Origin: Candidatus Baldrarchaeota archaeon
GTDB taxonomy: Archaea; Asgardarchaeota; Baldrarchaeia; Baldrarchaeales; DXJG01
Direction of reading: 5' to 3'
NCBI GenBank assembly: GCA_016840485.1
Contig: JAEOSG010000004.1
Span: 1-41,933 of the forward strand
Length of the DNA: 41,933 nt
Both the position numbers and the translations under genes were made by a program. The notes under the pieces are model-generated. The model saw only the letters and a program-made list of their open reading frames with translations. It was not told the origin of the DNA and ran no database searches. Below are positions 23,361-32,188 of the stretch, in pieces (position 1 is the first letter of the stretch; each line of letters opens with the position of its first letter).

Positions 23361-24050
23361 GTGCTGTTGAGTTCGGGTTTACTAGAATGGCTTAAGGGAA
23401 GAAGAGAAGCAAAGATCATAACGATGCTAAGAGATCATGCCAGAAAGGTTTATGATTGTGTGTTAGAATTGGAAAAAGTAATCAAACTTTTCAGTGATGG
23501 TAAAATAAGTGAAGCAAAACTTGGGATTAAAAGAATATCAGAAATTGAAAGCGAAGCTGACAGTATTAGGAAAAGAATTATGACGTTACTGACTGAAGGA
23601 ACTCTGAGCTCAGCTTACAGAGAGGATCTTGCCCATCTTACTAAAAGATTGGATAGTGTAGCTAATTTTGCAAACGCCGCTGCAAGACGACTAAGCCTCT
23701 TAGATGAAAATATTATCATAAGTGATGCTGAATTTAAGAAAAAAATCTTGAAAATGATGGAAGATGTAGTTAAATGTGTAGGAAAAATGTATGAAATGGT
23801 CATTAGGCTTGGCAAAGAACCCGTTGAGAGAATCATCGAGTATGCTGATGCTGTCGACCGTCTGGAGCATGTTGTAGACGAAAGTCATATGGACGTTAGA
23901 AGATATCTTGTAAAAATGTCTTGGGACCAGTTGAAAACTCCCTTTAACGCAATAACCTTACATACATTCATAGAATGCATAGAAAGCATTGCTGATTTTA
24001 GTGAAGACACCGCCGAATTTGTTAGAATTGTGGCAATCAAGGTAAGATGA
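23361..24050 (+). CDS. DUF47 family protein (PhoU-like)
   Basis: This 229-residue, fully helical protein matches the DUF47/TIGR00153 PhoU-like family: GLLEWLKGRREAKIITML, GIKRISEIESEADSIRKRI with its E-x-x-x-D metal motif, LAHLTKRLDSVANFANAAAR and the second repeat IECIESIADFSEDTAEFVRI. Such proteins bind metal clusters and usually regulate a Pit-type phosphate transporter, but no pit gene lies next to it here. The start is GTG at 23361. A TTG two codons on, with GGTGG about 6 nt before it, is an equal alternative. Confidence 0.93.
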   Translation: MLLSSGLLEWLKGRREAKIITMLRDHARKVYDCVLELEKVIKLFSDGKISEAKLGIKRISEIESEADSIRKRIMTLLTEGTLSSAYREDLAHLTKRLDSVANFANAAARRLSLLDENIIISDAEFKKKILKMMEDVVKCVGKMYEMVIRLGKEPVERIIEYADAVDRLEHVVDESHMDVRRYLVKMSWDQLKTPFNAITLHTFIECIESIADFSEDTAEFVRIVAIKVR

Positions 24051-24097
24051 CCCGATAGCGCCTTAAATTAATATAACTTTTCTAGTCAGCTTATTAT

Positions 24098-24637
24098 TTA
24101 TGATAGCCTTTTTTTCCCAAATATTTCATAGTGTACTACTTTTTCCAGCGGCATTCTTGGCCTTGGGGCCGGACTTTCAGCAGGTCTACCAATGGGGATA
24201 ATGGCAACTGGTCGAATATCTCGTGGAAGTTTCAATATTTTTTTAGCTTCATCCTCTCTGAATGCTCCGACCCAACATGTACCGTAGCCAAGCGCATAAG
24301 CCGCAAGCAAGATGTTTTGGATAGCTGCTGCTGTATCTTGAATGCAGTAAAGAGTTCTCCCTCGTTCACCATAACCCCTACCTGATCTCTCTAGGTTCGC
24401 ACAAACTACTATGACTACCGGTGCTTCAGCAATAAACGTTTGATTTAGTGCTGCTCGGGCCAGTTGACGTTTTCTTTCCTCATCACGAACTACAACAAAT
24501 TCCCAACTTTGGAGATTCCCTGCACTGGGGGCGTGAATAGCGGCATCTAATATTTTTTTAAGATCTTCTTCGTTTACTGGATCCAGTTTAAACGCCCTAA
24601 TACTTCTTCTACCTTTAATACATTCAAATACATCCAT
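24098..24637 (-). CDS. Nitroreductase-family flavoprotein
   Basis: This 179-residue FMN-dependent oxidoreductase is of the nitroreductase fold. The signature FECIKGRRSIRAFKLDPV gives the Arg residues that hold the FMN phosphate. HAPSAGNLQSWEFVVV is the dimer/FMN loop, and AAYALGYGTCWVGAF and AIIPIGRPAES are the C-terminal FMN contacts. It has the ordinary length for the short members. GAGGAT lies 5 nt before the ATG. It follows the hexapeptide-repeat gene on the minus strand with a 14-nt gap, so they form an operon, perhaps with the CBS gene as well. The physiological substrate is not predictable. Confidence 0.95.
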   Translation of the reverse strand: MDVFECIKGRRSIRAFKLDPVNEEDLKKILDAAIHAPSAGNLQSWEFVVVRDEERKRQLARAALNQTFIAEAPVVIVVCANLERSGRGYGERGRTLYCIQDTAAAIQNILLAAYALGYGTCWVGAFREDEAKKILKLPRDIRPVAIIPIGRPAESPAPRPRMPLEKVVHYEIFGKKRLS

Positions 24638-24651
24638 TTTTTATCCTCACC

Positions 24652-25152
24652 CTACGTCCTCAGCATCTTATAATATACTAACGCTTTCTCTCTAATAGTT
24701 TTTAGTGAGTTCTTAAGATTAATAATATCTTCTTCTCTTATCTCCCTAACTACTTTTGCTGGTACGCCAGCAACAACAGTACCCTCATCAATTTTAGTTT
24801 TGGGTGGAACCACTGAGCCAGCAGCAACTATACTATCATCACCTATTTTTGCATTATCCAATATAATTGCTCCTATGCCGACCAGAACATTGTCTCCAAT
24901 ACTACACGAATGTAAAATAGCTCCATGGCTGATTAACGTCTCTTTTCCTATGTTAGATCCTTCAACGAAACAATTTTCAAGAATAGCTGAATTTTCATCC
25001 ACATAAACCTCTTTACTGTCCCCTTTGAGAACAGTCCCAAACCAAACACTTACACCACTCATTAATTTAACTTCTCCAAGAAGAGTTGCGTTGGGCGCCA
25101 CGAAAAGGGCCCTTTTTATGTCAGGTGACTTATTCTTGTAAGGCACAATCAA
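24652..25152 (-). CDS. Gamma-carbonic-anhydrase-like hexapeptide-repeat protein
   Basis: This 166-residue left-handed beta-helix protein is of the gamma-CA/YrdA/PaaY group: SVWFGTVLKGDSKEVYV, then IGKETLISHGAILHSCSIGDN and GIGAIILDNAKIGDDSIVAAGS, ending VAGVPAKVVREI. Two of the three zinc histidines are present in SHGAILHSC. The first, usually in a NIQDxxxxH stretch, aligns with ILENCFVE and appears to be Glu instead of His. Classical carbonic anhydrase activity is therefore doubtful. The start is TTG at 25152, with GAGGTG about 9 nt upstream. It is co-transcribed with the nitroreductase and lies 22 nt after the CBS gene. Confidence 0.92.
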   Translation of the reverse strand: MIVPYKNKSPDIKRALFVAPNATLLGEVKLMSGVSVWFGTVLKGDSKEVYVDENSAILENCFVEGSNIGKETLISHGAILHSCSIGDNVLVGIGAIILDNAKIGDDSIVAAGSVVPPKTKIDEGTVVAGVPAKVVREIREEDIINLKNSLKTIREKALVYYKMLRT

Positions 25153-25174
25153 TATTGAGACACCTCGTTACCTA

Positions 25175-25621
25175 TTACTTTAAGAATTTCCTCATATGTG
25201 GAGGGAGGGTTTCTTCGGCTAAGGCCTTTCTCAAAATGTTAATTGCCAAAGGTTCCCATCTTACAATGTCGAATAGAGTCACGATGCCTACCAGTTTTCC
25301 CTTATCAACTATTGGCAGCTTTTTAATTCTCTTCAGTACTAAAAGTCTAGCAGCGTTTTCCAATGTCATATTAGGCGACCCTGTTATGAGAGGGGAAGAC
25401 ATTATTTCCTCTACTCTAGTTTTTTGCGGATCTCTCCCTTCAACAACAATTTTCTTCAAAACATCTCTTTCAGTAACAATCCCTATTGGAGCTTCGTTTT
25501 TAGTTATAACTATGCAGCCGATTTCCTTTTCATTCATTATCTCAACTGCTTCTCGAACGGTTTTTCCAATTTCTATGGTTATAACATCTCTGGTCATAAT
25601 GTCACCAACTTTAAATGACAT
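25175..25621 (-). CDS. CBS-domain pair protein
   Basis: This 148-residue protein consists of two CBS repeats forming one Bateman module. Repeat 1 is KVGDIMTRDVITIEIGKTVREAV with GIVTERDVLKKIV. Repeat 2 is VEEIMSSPLITGSPNMTLENA with GIVTLFDIVRWEP. Such modules sense adenine nucleotides or related ligands and regulate a partner. I chose the ATG at 25621, which has GAGGG about 8 nt upstream and starts one residue before the first CBS motif. The frame from 25660 would add 13 residues without support. It is the first gene of a minus-strand unit with the gamma-CA-like and nitroreductase genes. Confidence 0.93.
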   Translation of the reverse strand: MSFKVGDIMTRDVITIEIGKTVREAVEIMNEKEIGCIVITKNEAPIGIVTERDVLKKIVVEGRDPQKTRVEEIMSSPLITGSPNMTLENAARLLVLKRIKKLPIVDKGKLVGIVTLFDIVRWEPLAINILRKALAEETLPPHMRKFLK

Positions 25622-25873
25622 TACTAACCCTCTCAAGCTAATATACTTACTTTGAAACATAATTAGTTCAATTGTTCGTTAATATTTTTCTTCTAGAATT
25701 TGGAAAAGAAGACGTAAACAAACTCTGTCTTAAAAGTCGCTGGGAAGGAATCCATATTACGTATTAAAAACAATAACTCTGAACGCTGTTTTTGAATAAT
25801 TTAACCTTCTACAGTCTTGGATGTCTTCAAAATTTTACTATTAGGCAGTAAAATCTAGACATTGTTATCAGAA

Positions 25874-25883
25874 TTTTTAAAAA
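25874..25883 (+). promoter_or_regulatory. TATA box of the GAPDH gene
   Basis: TTTTTAAAAA about 70 nt before the start codon fits an archaeal TATA element, with initiation expected near 25905. The 328-nt gap between the CBS and GAPDH starts (25622-25949) otherwise shows no gene or stable structure. A GGAGAGG ribosome site lies at about 25938. Confidence 0.5.
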
Positions 25884-25925
25884 GTTATGAAATCTTATCA
25901 AAATTACAGTCTTGCAATATTATGA

Positions 25926-26978
<1,053 letters not shown>

Positions 26979-26990
26979 TATTTATTGGTC

Positions 26991-26997
26991 TTTTTTT
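26991..26997 (+). terminator. T-rich transcription stop after GAPDH
   Basis: Seven consecutive T residues 12 nt after the GAPDH stop codon, followed by ATTTT, fit an archaeal oligo-U terminator. The next gene (27028) starts about 30 nt downstream and would then need its own promoter. Confidence 0.4.
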
Positions 26998-27027
26998 ATT
27001 TTAAAGGATGACAACTAAACTTACGAT

Positions 27028-28038
27028 ATGGAGATGTCCTTGACGAGAGGATTAACGTTAAAATACATAAAGATTAAGCCCTTAGCAGCTGAAAGTCTTG
27101 GCGTTAGATCCATGGCAACGTTTGTAAAAACCCCCGACGTAAGCATATTAATTGATGCTTCAGCGGCGCTGGGTTTTAGGTACGGGTTAGTACCTCATCC
27201 GCTTGAGTATAAAGCTGTTGAAAGAGCGACAAAAGAAATTATAAGATATGCATACTATGCAGATATCGTCACGCTGAGCCACTTACATTGGGATCATTTT
27301 AAACCGTTTTTTGAAGAATACAGATATATTTGGAGCAGTAAAGAAATAGCAGAAGCAATCTACGCAGATAAGATTGTTCTAGGTAAAGATTATCAAGAAA
27401 ATATTAATTTTAGTCAGAGAAAACGAGGTTACTCATTCTACAAAGATGTTAGAAAAGTAGCTAAAAAAGTTGAGTTTGCGGATGGAAAGTCCTACGTGTT
27501 TGGAAACACCATAATAAAGTTTTCAACTCCAGTACCACATGGAGAGGAAAATACGCCCCTAGGATATGTACTTATGTGTACAATAAAATATGAAGATGAA
27601 ACTTTTATCCATACATCAGACGTTCAAGGACCCGTAAGTGAAAGAACGCTAAATCTGATTCTAAAAGAAAAACCTAATGCAATATATGTGAGCGGCCCGC
27701 CAACTTATTTGGAAAGCTACAGAATAAAAGAAGATACGCTTAGAAAAGCGAAAGAGAACCTTACTAAACTCGCAAGAAATGTACGTCTCATAATAGTAGA
27801 TCACCATCTACTAAGAGATTTAGATTGGAAAGTGTGGTTACAGTCGGCTGTGGGAGAAGCAAAAATGAATAAACATGAGATCATGTGTGTCTCGGAATAT
27901 CTAAACAAAGAACATAGACCATTAGAAGCTAATAGACAGATGTTATACCAGCAAGATCCTCCATCAGAAGAATTTGAAAAATGGAAAAACCGACCAAGAG
28001 AGGAGAGGAGAAAGATAAAACCTCCAATTGATCACTGA
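27028..28038 (+). CDS. UPF0282-type metallo-beta-lactamase-fold protein
   Basis: This 336-residue protein of the archaeal UPF0282 family has a metallo-beta-lactamase fold. The metal motif TLSHLHWDHFKPFFEEY (about residues 87-103, HxHxDH) is clear. Further ligands lie in TPVPHGEENTPLGYVL and FIHTSDVQGPV, and LIIVDHHLLRD near residue 257 supplies the final His. Family members are found in nearly all archaea, often near genes for tRNA or DNA repair, but their substrate is not known. The ATG at 27028 has no good ribosome site. An internal ATG four codons on, or a downstream start, is possible. Confidence 0.93.
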   Translation: MEMSLTRGLTLKYIKIKPLAAESLGVRSMATFVKTPDVSILIDASAALGFRYGLVPHPLEYKAVERATKEIIRYAYYADIVTLSHLHWDHFKPFFEEYRYIWSSKEIAEAIYADKIVLGKDYQENINFSQRKRGYSFYKDVRKVAKKVEFADGKSYVFGNTIIKFSTPVPHGEENTPLGYVLMCTIKYEDETFIHTSDVQGPVSERTLNLILKEKPNAIYVSGPPTYLESYRIKEDTLRKAKENLTKLARNVRLIIVDHHLLRDLDWKVWLQSAVGEAKMNKHEIMCVSEYLNKEHRPLEANRQMLYQQDPPSEEFEKWKNRPREERRKIKPPIDH

Positions 28039-28138
28039 GTTTAAAATTGTTATGCGGTTCCACAACTTATAATTATATTGTTAATATTATCATTTTAGTT
28101 AGTAGGGCTGAGAAAATTTTAGTTTGAAGGTGTGCTAT

Positions 28139-28930
28139 TTGCAAGCAACATTGTTTGGGGAAGTTCCTTCTATTGTGATCGACGTCCATGAGACTCGAAG
28201 CGAAAGTGGAGCTGCAAATATTCTCATAAAGATTCTTGAGAAAGAGAATATCACATATAGAGTCAATCATTTACCGATAGGGGATTATCTCCTTCCAAAT
28301 GAAACTGTAATAGAGAGAAAAACTGTGATGGATCTTATACACACTCTAAAGGGTTCACAAAAAGGATTACCAAGATTAGAGAAACAGATAGAGTCCATGT
28401 CAGAAAAGTACGGCAATCCTATACTTGTCATTGAAGGAGGATTAGCCATTAGGAAAGATCCCATAAACAAGTGTATCTATGTACCCATTAAACGTACAAC
28501 AAAAAACCATCTACATTACATAGTTGTTGAAAAAAAGGTAAGGCTTAGTCCAAAAGCTTATGAAGCCCTAAAACAAGAAACAGAAAGACGAGGAGTCACA
28601 GTAGTAGAGACTTTTGACGCGCTACATACTGCACTATTTATTTATCAAAAGTTAAGGGATATTTTAGGCAAAGAGGAAAAAAGAAAGCATAGGAAACAGA
28701 TACCGATAATTAGATTGAAGCCCAAGCTTTCAAGCATTTCTCAACAGCAGATATTCTTTTTAGCTGGATTACCAGGCATATCAACAGTACGCGCCCAAAA
28801 AATACTAGAGGTTTTCAAGACACCAATGAAAGCTATCCAGAATGTCGATAAATGGAAACAACTTAGAGGAATAGGTCACCAAACAATAAAAGAAATAAAG
28901 AAAATACTATACACCGAATATAACCCGTAA
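28139..28930 (+). CDS. xpf: ERCC4/XPF-family nuclease with helix-hairpin-helix domain
   Basis: This 263-residue nuclease is of the short crenarchaeal XPF type, without the helicase domain of Hef. It has the ERCC4 catalytic signature: PSIVIDVHETRSESGAANIL, GDYLLPNETVIERKTVMDLI (the GDY...ERKxxxD active site) and KGLPRLEKQIESM. The C-terminal 65 residues hold two HhH motifs (LAGLPGISTVRAQKILEVF, QLRGIGHQTIKEIKKIL) used for DNA binding and dimerisation. These enzymes cut 3'-flap and branched DNA with PCNA. The TTG at 28139 is favoured because AGGTG lies 6-7 nt upstream. A TTG at 28124 would add five residues. It is a single gene. Confidence 0.94.
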   Translation: MQATLFGEVPSIVIDVHETRSESGAANILIKILEKENITYRVNHLPIGDYLLPNETVIERKTVMDLIHTLKGSQKGLPRLEKQIESMSEKYGNPILVIEGGLAIRKDPINKCIYVPIKRTTKNHLHYIVVEKKVRLSPKAYEALKQETERRGVTVVETFDALHTALFIYQKLRDILGKEEKRKHRKQIPIIRLKPKLSSISQQQIFFLAGLPGISTVRAQKILEVFKTPMKAIQNVDKWKQLRGIGHQTIKEIKKILYTEYNP

Positions 28931-29052
28931 ATTTTCTTAATAACTATACTATCTTACATCTGCTTTCGAACCGATGTTGACCCCTATTTCCGTTTTTTAC
29001 AAATAGTATTATGGTATTATATACCAAAGTTCATGCATAATTACCAAAAATA

Positions 29053-29062
29053 CTTAAAAATT
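29053..29062 (+). promoter_or_regulatory. TATA box of rtcB
   Basis: CTTAAAAATT is centred about 23 nt before the rtcB ATG at 29080. That spacing puts the transcription start at or next to the ATG, so rtcB is probably a leaderless message. Confidence 0.5.
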
Positions 29063-29079
29063 TTAAAGAGACCATAAAT

Positions 29080-30546
29080 ATGGTGGAGGAAATGAGTTAT
29101 AAAGGACCTCTTAAAAAATTGGATGAATACCTTTGGGAAATACCGCAAAACTACAAGCCATGTATGCGGGTTCCAGCAAGAATCTTTGCAGATGAATTTT
29201 TACTAGATAAAATGAAAACAGATCTAACTTTAGAACAAGCTGCAAATATTGCATGTTTACCAGGAGTATATAAATACAGTATAGTTCTTCCGGATGGTCA
29301 TCAAGGATATGGATTTCCAATAGGAGGAGTTGCAGCAAGCGATGCAGAAACGGGTGTAATTTCACCAGGTGGGGTAGGATACGACATTAATTGCGGTGTA
29401 AGGTTAATGAGAACCAACTTGAATAAAGATGAGGTACGTAAAGTTTTACCTGAGCTTTTAGAGGCATTATTTAGAAATATACCCAGTGGAGTCGGGAGTA
29501 CCGGGAAATTAAGGTTGTCAGGTGCTGAGTTAGATGAGGCAATGCAAGGCGGTGCAAAATGGGCTGTTGAACAAGGGTATGGTTGGGATGAAGATTGGAA
29601 GCATTGTGAAGAAGAAGGAGCAATGCCGGATGCAAACCCGGACATGGTATCATCAAGGGCAAAGCAAAGAGGAAGACCCCAACTTGGAACTTTAGGTAGT
29701 GGAAACCACTTCCTCGAAATACAATACGTAGATAAGATTTACAATCCAGAAGTAGCTAAAAGGCTTGGAATACGTGAAGAAGGACAAGTAACGGTTATGA
29801 TTCATACCGGTTCCAGAGGGTTTGGACATCAAGTTTGTTCTGACTATCTTAGAGTTATGGAGAGAGCCGTACATAAATATGGAATAAAGCTTCCAGATAG
29901 AGAGTTAGCATGCGCACCAGCGAATAGCAAAGAAGCTGAACAATATTTCCAAGCAATGCAATGTGCAGCCAATTTTGCTTGGGCAAACAGGCAACTAATA
30001 ACTCACTGGACAAGAGAATCATTCCAGAAAGTGTTTAAGAAAGATGCCGAAGACTTAGATTTACATTTAATTTATGATGTTGCTCACAATATAGCGAAAT
30101 TAGAAGAACATAGAGTTGACGGAAAGAGAGTTAAAGTCTTTGTCCATAGAAAAGGTGCCACAAGAGCATTTCCACCAGGACATAGAGATATACCCGCCGA
30201 CTATCGGGAAATGGGCCAACCTGTATTAATACCTGGTAGCATGGGAACCGCTAGCTATCTGTTAATTGGATCAAAGCAGGCTATGGAGATTACGTTCGGT
30301 AGTACTGCTCATGGTGCAGGGCGACATTTGTCACGGGCCGCTGCGACTCGACGTTACTGGGGTTCCACCGTAAAGAAAGAGTTAGAGCAAAGGGGAATAC
30401 TGATTAGAGCTGCGAACATCAGAGTTGTTGCAGAAGAAGCTCCAGGTGCGTACAAGGATATCGATAGGGTTGTTATGGTTAGCCATAAGGTTGGTATTGC
30501 TACTCTTGTAGCGAGAATGGTGCCAATGGGCGTTACGAAAGGTTAA
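29080..30546 (+). CDS. rtcB: RtcB RNA-splicing ligase
   Basis: This 488-residue GTP- and Mn-dependent ligase joins 2',3'-cyclic-phosphate and 5'-hydroxyl RNA ends. In archaea it seals tRNA exons (and other BHB-spliced RNAs) after cutting by the splicing endonuclease. The metal-binding Cys lies in GGVGYDINCGVRLMRTNL (about residue 105). HTGSRGFGHQVCSDYL, VAHNIAKLEEH and the guanylylated His region FGSTAHGAGRHLSRAAA are all intact. The length is normal and no intein is present. No archease gene is adjacent. Its presence matters here because the pyrG gene 6.4 kb downstream appears to carry a BHB intron. Confidence 0.97.
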   Translation: MVEEMSYKGPLKKLDEYLWEIPQNYKPCMRVPARIFADEFLLDKMKTDLTLEQAANIACLPGVYKYSIVLPDGHQGYGFPIGGVAASDAETGVISPGGVGYDINCGVRLMRTNLNKDEVRKVLPELLEALFRNIPSGVGSTGKLRLSGAELDEAMQGGAKWAVEQGYGWDEDWKHCEEEGAMPDANPDMVSSRAKQRGRPQLGTLGSGNHFLEIQYVDKIYNPEVAKRLGIREEGQVTVMIHTGSRGFGHQVCSDYLRVMERAVHKYGIKLPDRELACAPANSKEAEQYFQAMQCAANFAWANRQLITHWTRESFQKVFKKDAEDLDLHLIYDVAHNIAKLEEHRVDGKRVKVFVHRKGATRAFPPGHRDIPADYREMGQPVLIPGSMGTASYLLIGSKQAMEITFGSTAHGAGRHLSRAAATRRYWGSTVKKELEQRGILIRAANIRVVAEEAPGAYKDIDRVVMVSHKVGIATLVARMVPMGVTKG

Positions 30547-30643
30547 AAGTGTTAAATAAAAACACAAAAAACAGAAGTAGTGGACAAAATCTATTTAACG
30601 GAACTCTGTGAAGGCTATAAAACTTAATGTTACTATTTATTTA

Positions 30644-30922
30644 TTACTCTTCTTCTGATTCCCATTCTTGGTAATAATCTAGTGCTGCCTTATATTCTTC
30701 CTCTCTTCCGTCTTTTGTTACTTGAATTTTCCTTTTAAGTTCTCCTTCCACTACAATTATTTCCTCTTGCGGTGTGTGTTTTATCTTAAATGTTAGTTTG
30801 TAATCATCCTTGTCCTTTTTCGCTGGGACCGAATATCCACAATTCCTACAAACAAGTACGACTGTTCCATCTTTTTGTTTTTGAGGCACCAGCATACTTT
30901 CGCATTTTGGACAAAATTCCAT
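30644..30922 (-). CDS. RPB9/TFS-like zinc-ribbon protein (N-ribbon only)
   Basis: This 92-residue protein begins MEFCPKCESMLVPQK and continues VLVCRNCGYSVPAKKD, the N-terminal zinc ribbon of the RNA polymerase M/RPB9/TFS family. The second TFIIS-type ribbon, with its acidic hairpin (RSADEP) and another four cysteines, is absent. It is replaced by an acidic tail (DYYQEWESEEE). It therefore should not stimulate transcript cleavage like full TFS. I chose the ATG at 30922, which has GGAGTGA 6 nt upstream, over the GTG three codons earlier. It may bind RNA polymerase as a TFS-like variant, but this is inference. It converges with rtcB across about 100 nt. Confidence 0.85.
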   Translation of the reverse strand: MEFCPKCESMLVPQKQKDGTVVLVCRNCGYSVPAKKDKDDYKLTFKIKHTPQEEIIVVEGELKRKIQVTKDGREEEYKAALDYYQEWESEEE

Positions 30923-31136
30923 TAATATCACTCCGATGAAGTGTTAATCAAGTAACGTAGCACGTACCTAAATATTATTTAAAGTTTTCGTATTTTTCGT
31001 TTTTTGAAGAATGTAAAGTATTATTGTGTGTATGTATGGTACTATTAAGTGAGTACTTTATATTCAAGACAACAACCAAAAAATAGAACCCTGTTCGCAG
31101 GCTTTAATTAATAATCTTTATCGACTTAAAAATATG

Positions 31137-31261
31137 ATTCGACAAAATACGAAAAAATTGTAACGATTGATAGTGAAAGTGATTTTGTTTTACGGTAATA
31201 TGAGTTAAAGTACTTGAACAGTATTTCGTCAGTTGTCGAATGGACAGCGGGTGTTGTCGAA
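31137..31261 (+). promoter_or_regulatory. TTGTCGAA repeats before the XRE regulator (candidate operator)
   Basis: ATTCGACAA at 31137-31145 is the exact inverse of TTGTCGAAT at 31233-31241, and a third copy TTGTCGAA follows at 31254-31261. The last two are direct repeats 21 nt apart, i.e. on one DNA face. They lie in the 374-nt gap (30923-31296) before a helix-turn-helix gene, which suggests autoregulation. Nothing else is recognised in this gap. Confidence 0.4.
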
Positions 31262-31296
31262 ATACTCAAATACTCATTAATATTTATCAGAGAGAT

Positions 31297-32037
31297 ATGA
31301 ACTATAGGGATAATGGTTTAGAAAGGATAGCACAAAGCATAGCTGGGGAAATAATTCTTTCAGATGAACCAGGAAAGGTCATGAAGAAATGGAGAGAACT
31401 TTTCCAAATTTCTCAGAAAACCCTAGCTCAGTTCCTTAATATATCTCCATCAGTAATAAGCGATTACGAAAGTGGACGACGATCATCGCCTAGAGTAGAA
31501 ACTGTTAAGAAATTTGTTGAAGCATTAATGGAGATGGATGAGAGAAGGGGAGGATACGTTACGGGTGCATTAAAAAAGTTAATGTCTCCAGAAATACCCT
31601 CTGATGTTATACTTGCCATTAGAGAATTCCCCTATCCGGTTAATGCTAAAGAATTTGCAAATTATTTAAGCTGTAAAGCGTATGCTTGTGAAGATATTCT
31701 GGAAAAAGAAGTTATCTATGGTTACACTGCAGTAGATTCTGTAAACGCTATAATTAAGCTTTCTCCACCACAGTTATTACGGTTATATGGTGCAACACCG
31801 CGAAGAGCTGCTATTTTTACACGTGTATCAACTGGTAGATCTCCTATGACTGCAATTCGTGTAGCTCAAATGACGGGAGGAAAAGCGTTAAAACCAGCAA
31901 TAGTAATTCTCCACGGATTGGAAAAAATCGACCCATTGGCCATAAAAATAGCAGAAATAGAACAAATACCGTTATTAGTATCGAGGATAGAGGATGTAGA
32001 GGAATTAGTAAAAAAGTTAAGAAGCTTTACACCCTAG
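31297..32037 (+). CDS. XRE-type helix-turn-helix transcription regulator
   Basis: This archaeal regulator of about 246 residues has a Cro/C1 HTH at about residues 28-85 (KKWRELFQISQKTLAQFLNI with SPSVISDYESGRRSSPRVET). The C-terminal domain has EIPSDVILAIREFPYPVNAKEF, YGATPRRAAIFTRVSTGRSPMTAIRVAQ and KPAIVILHGLEKIDPLAIKIAEIE. That domain is shared by a group of archaeal HTH proteins annotated only as predicted transcriptional regulators, and it may bind a ligand. I prefer the ATG at 31297 because all three TTGTCGAA repeats then lie upstream. The longer frame from 31240 would place one inside the gene. RBS context is weak at both. Confidence 0.9.
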   Translation: MNYRDNGLERIAQSIAGEIILSDEPGKVMKKWRELFQISQKTLAQFLNISPSVISDYESGRRSSPRVETVKKFVEALMEMDERRGGYVTGALKKLMSPEIPSDVILAIREFPYPVNAKEFANYLSCKAYACEDILEKEVIYGYTAVDSVNAIIKLSPPQLLRLYGATPRRAAIFTRVSTGRSPMTAIRVAQMTGGKALKPAIVILHGLEKIDPLAIKIAEIEQIPLLVSRIEDVEELVKKLRSFTP

Positions 32038-32188
32038 CCTCTTTTTGTTAAGAATATTTCAACCTAGGGAATTGAATCATAAATTATTTAAGCATGGGAA
32101 ATTACGATTTCGTAGATACATTATTCTAAGATAATAGGGATGTCATTGCAAAATTTGTGGTTTAATTAATCTTGAGTGGGTGTGAATC

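Noticed and set aside
29080-30546. Intein in RtcB
   Set aside because: The length (488 residues) and continuous motifs show none.
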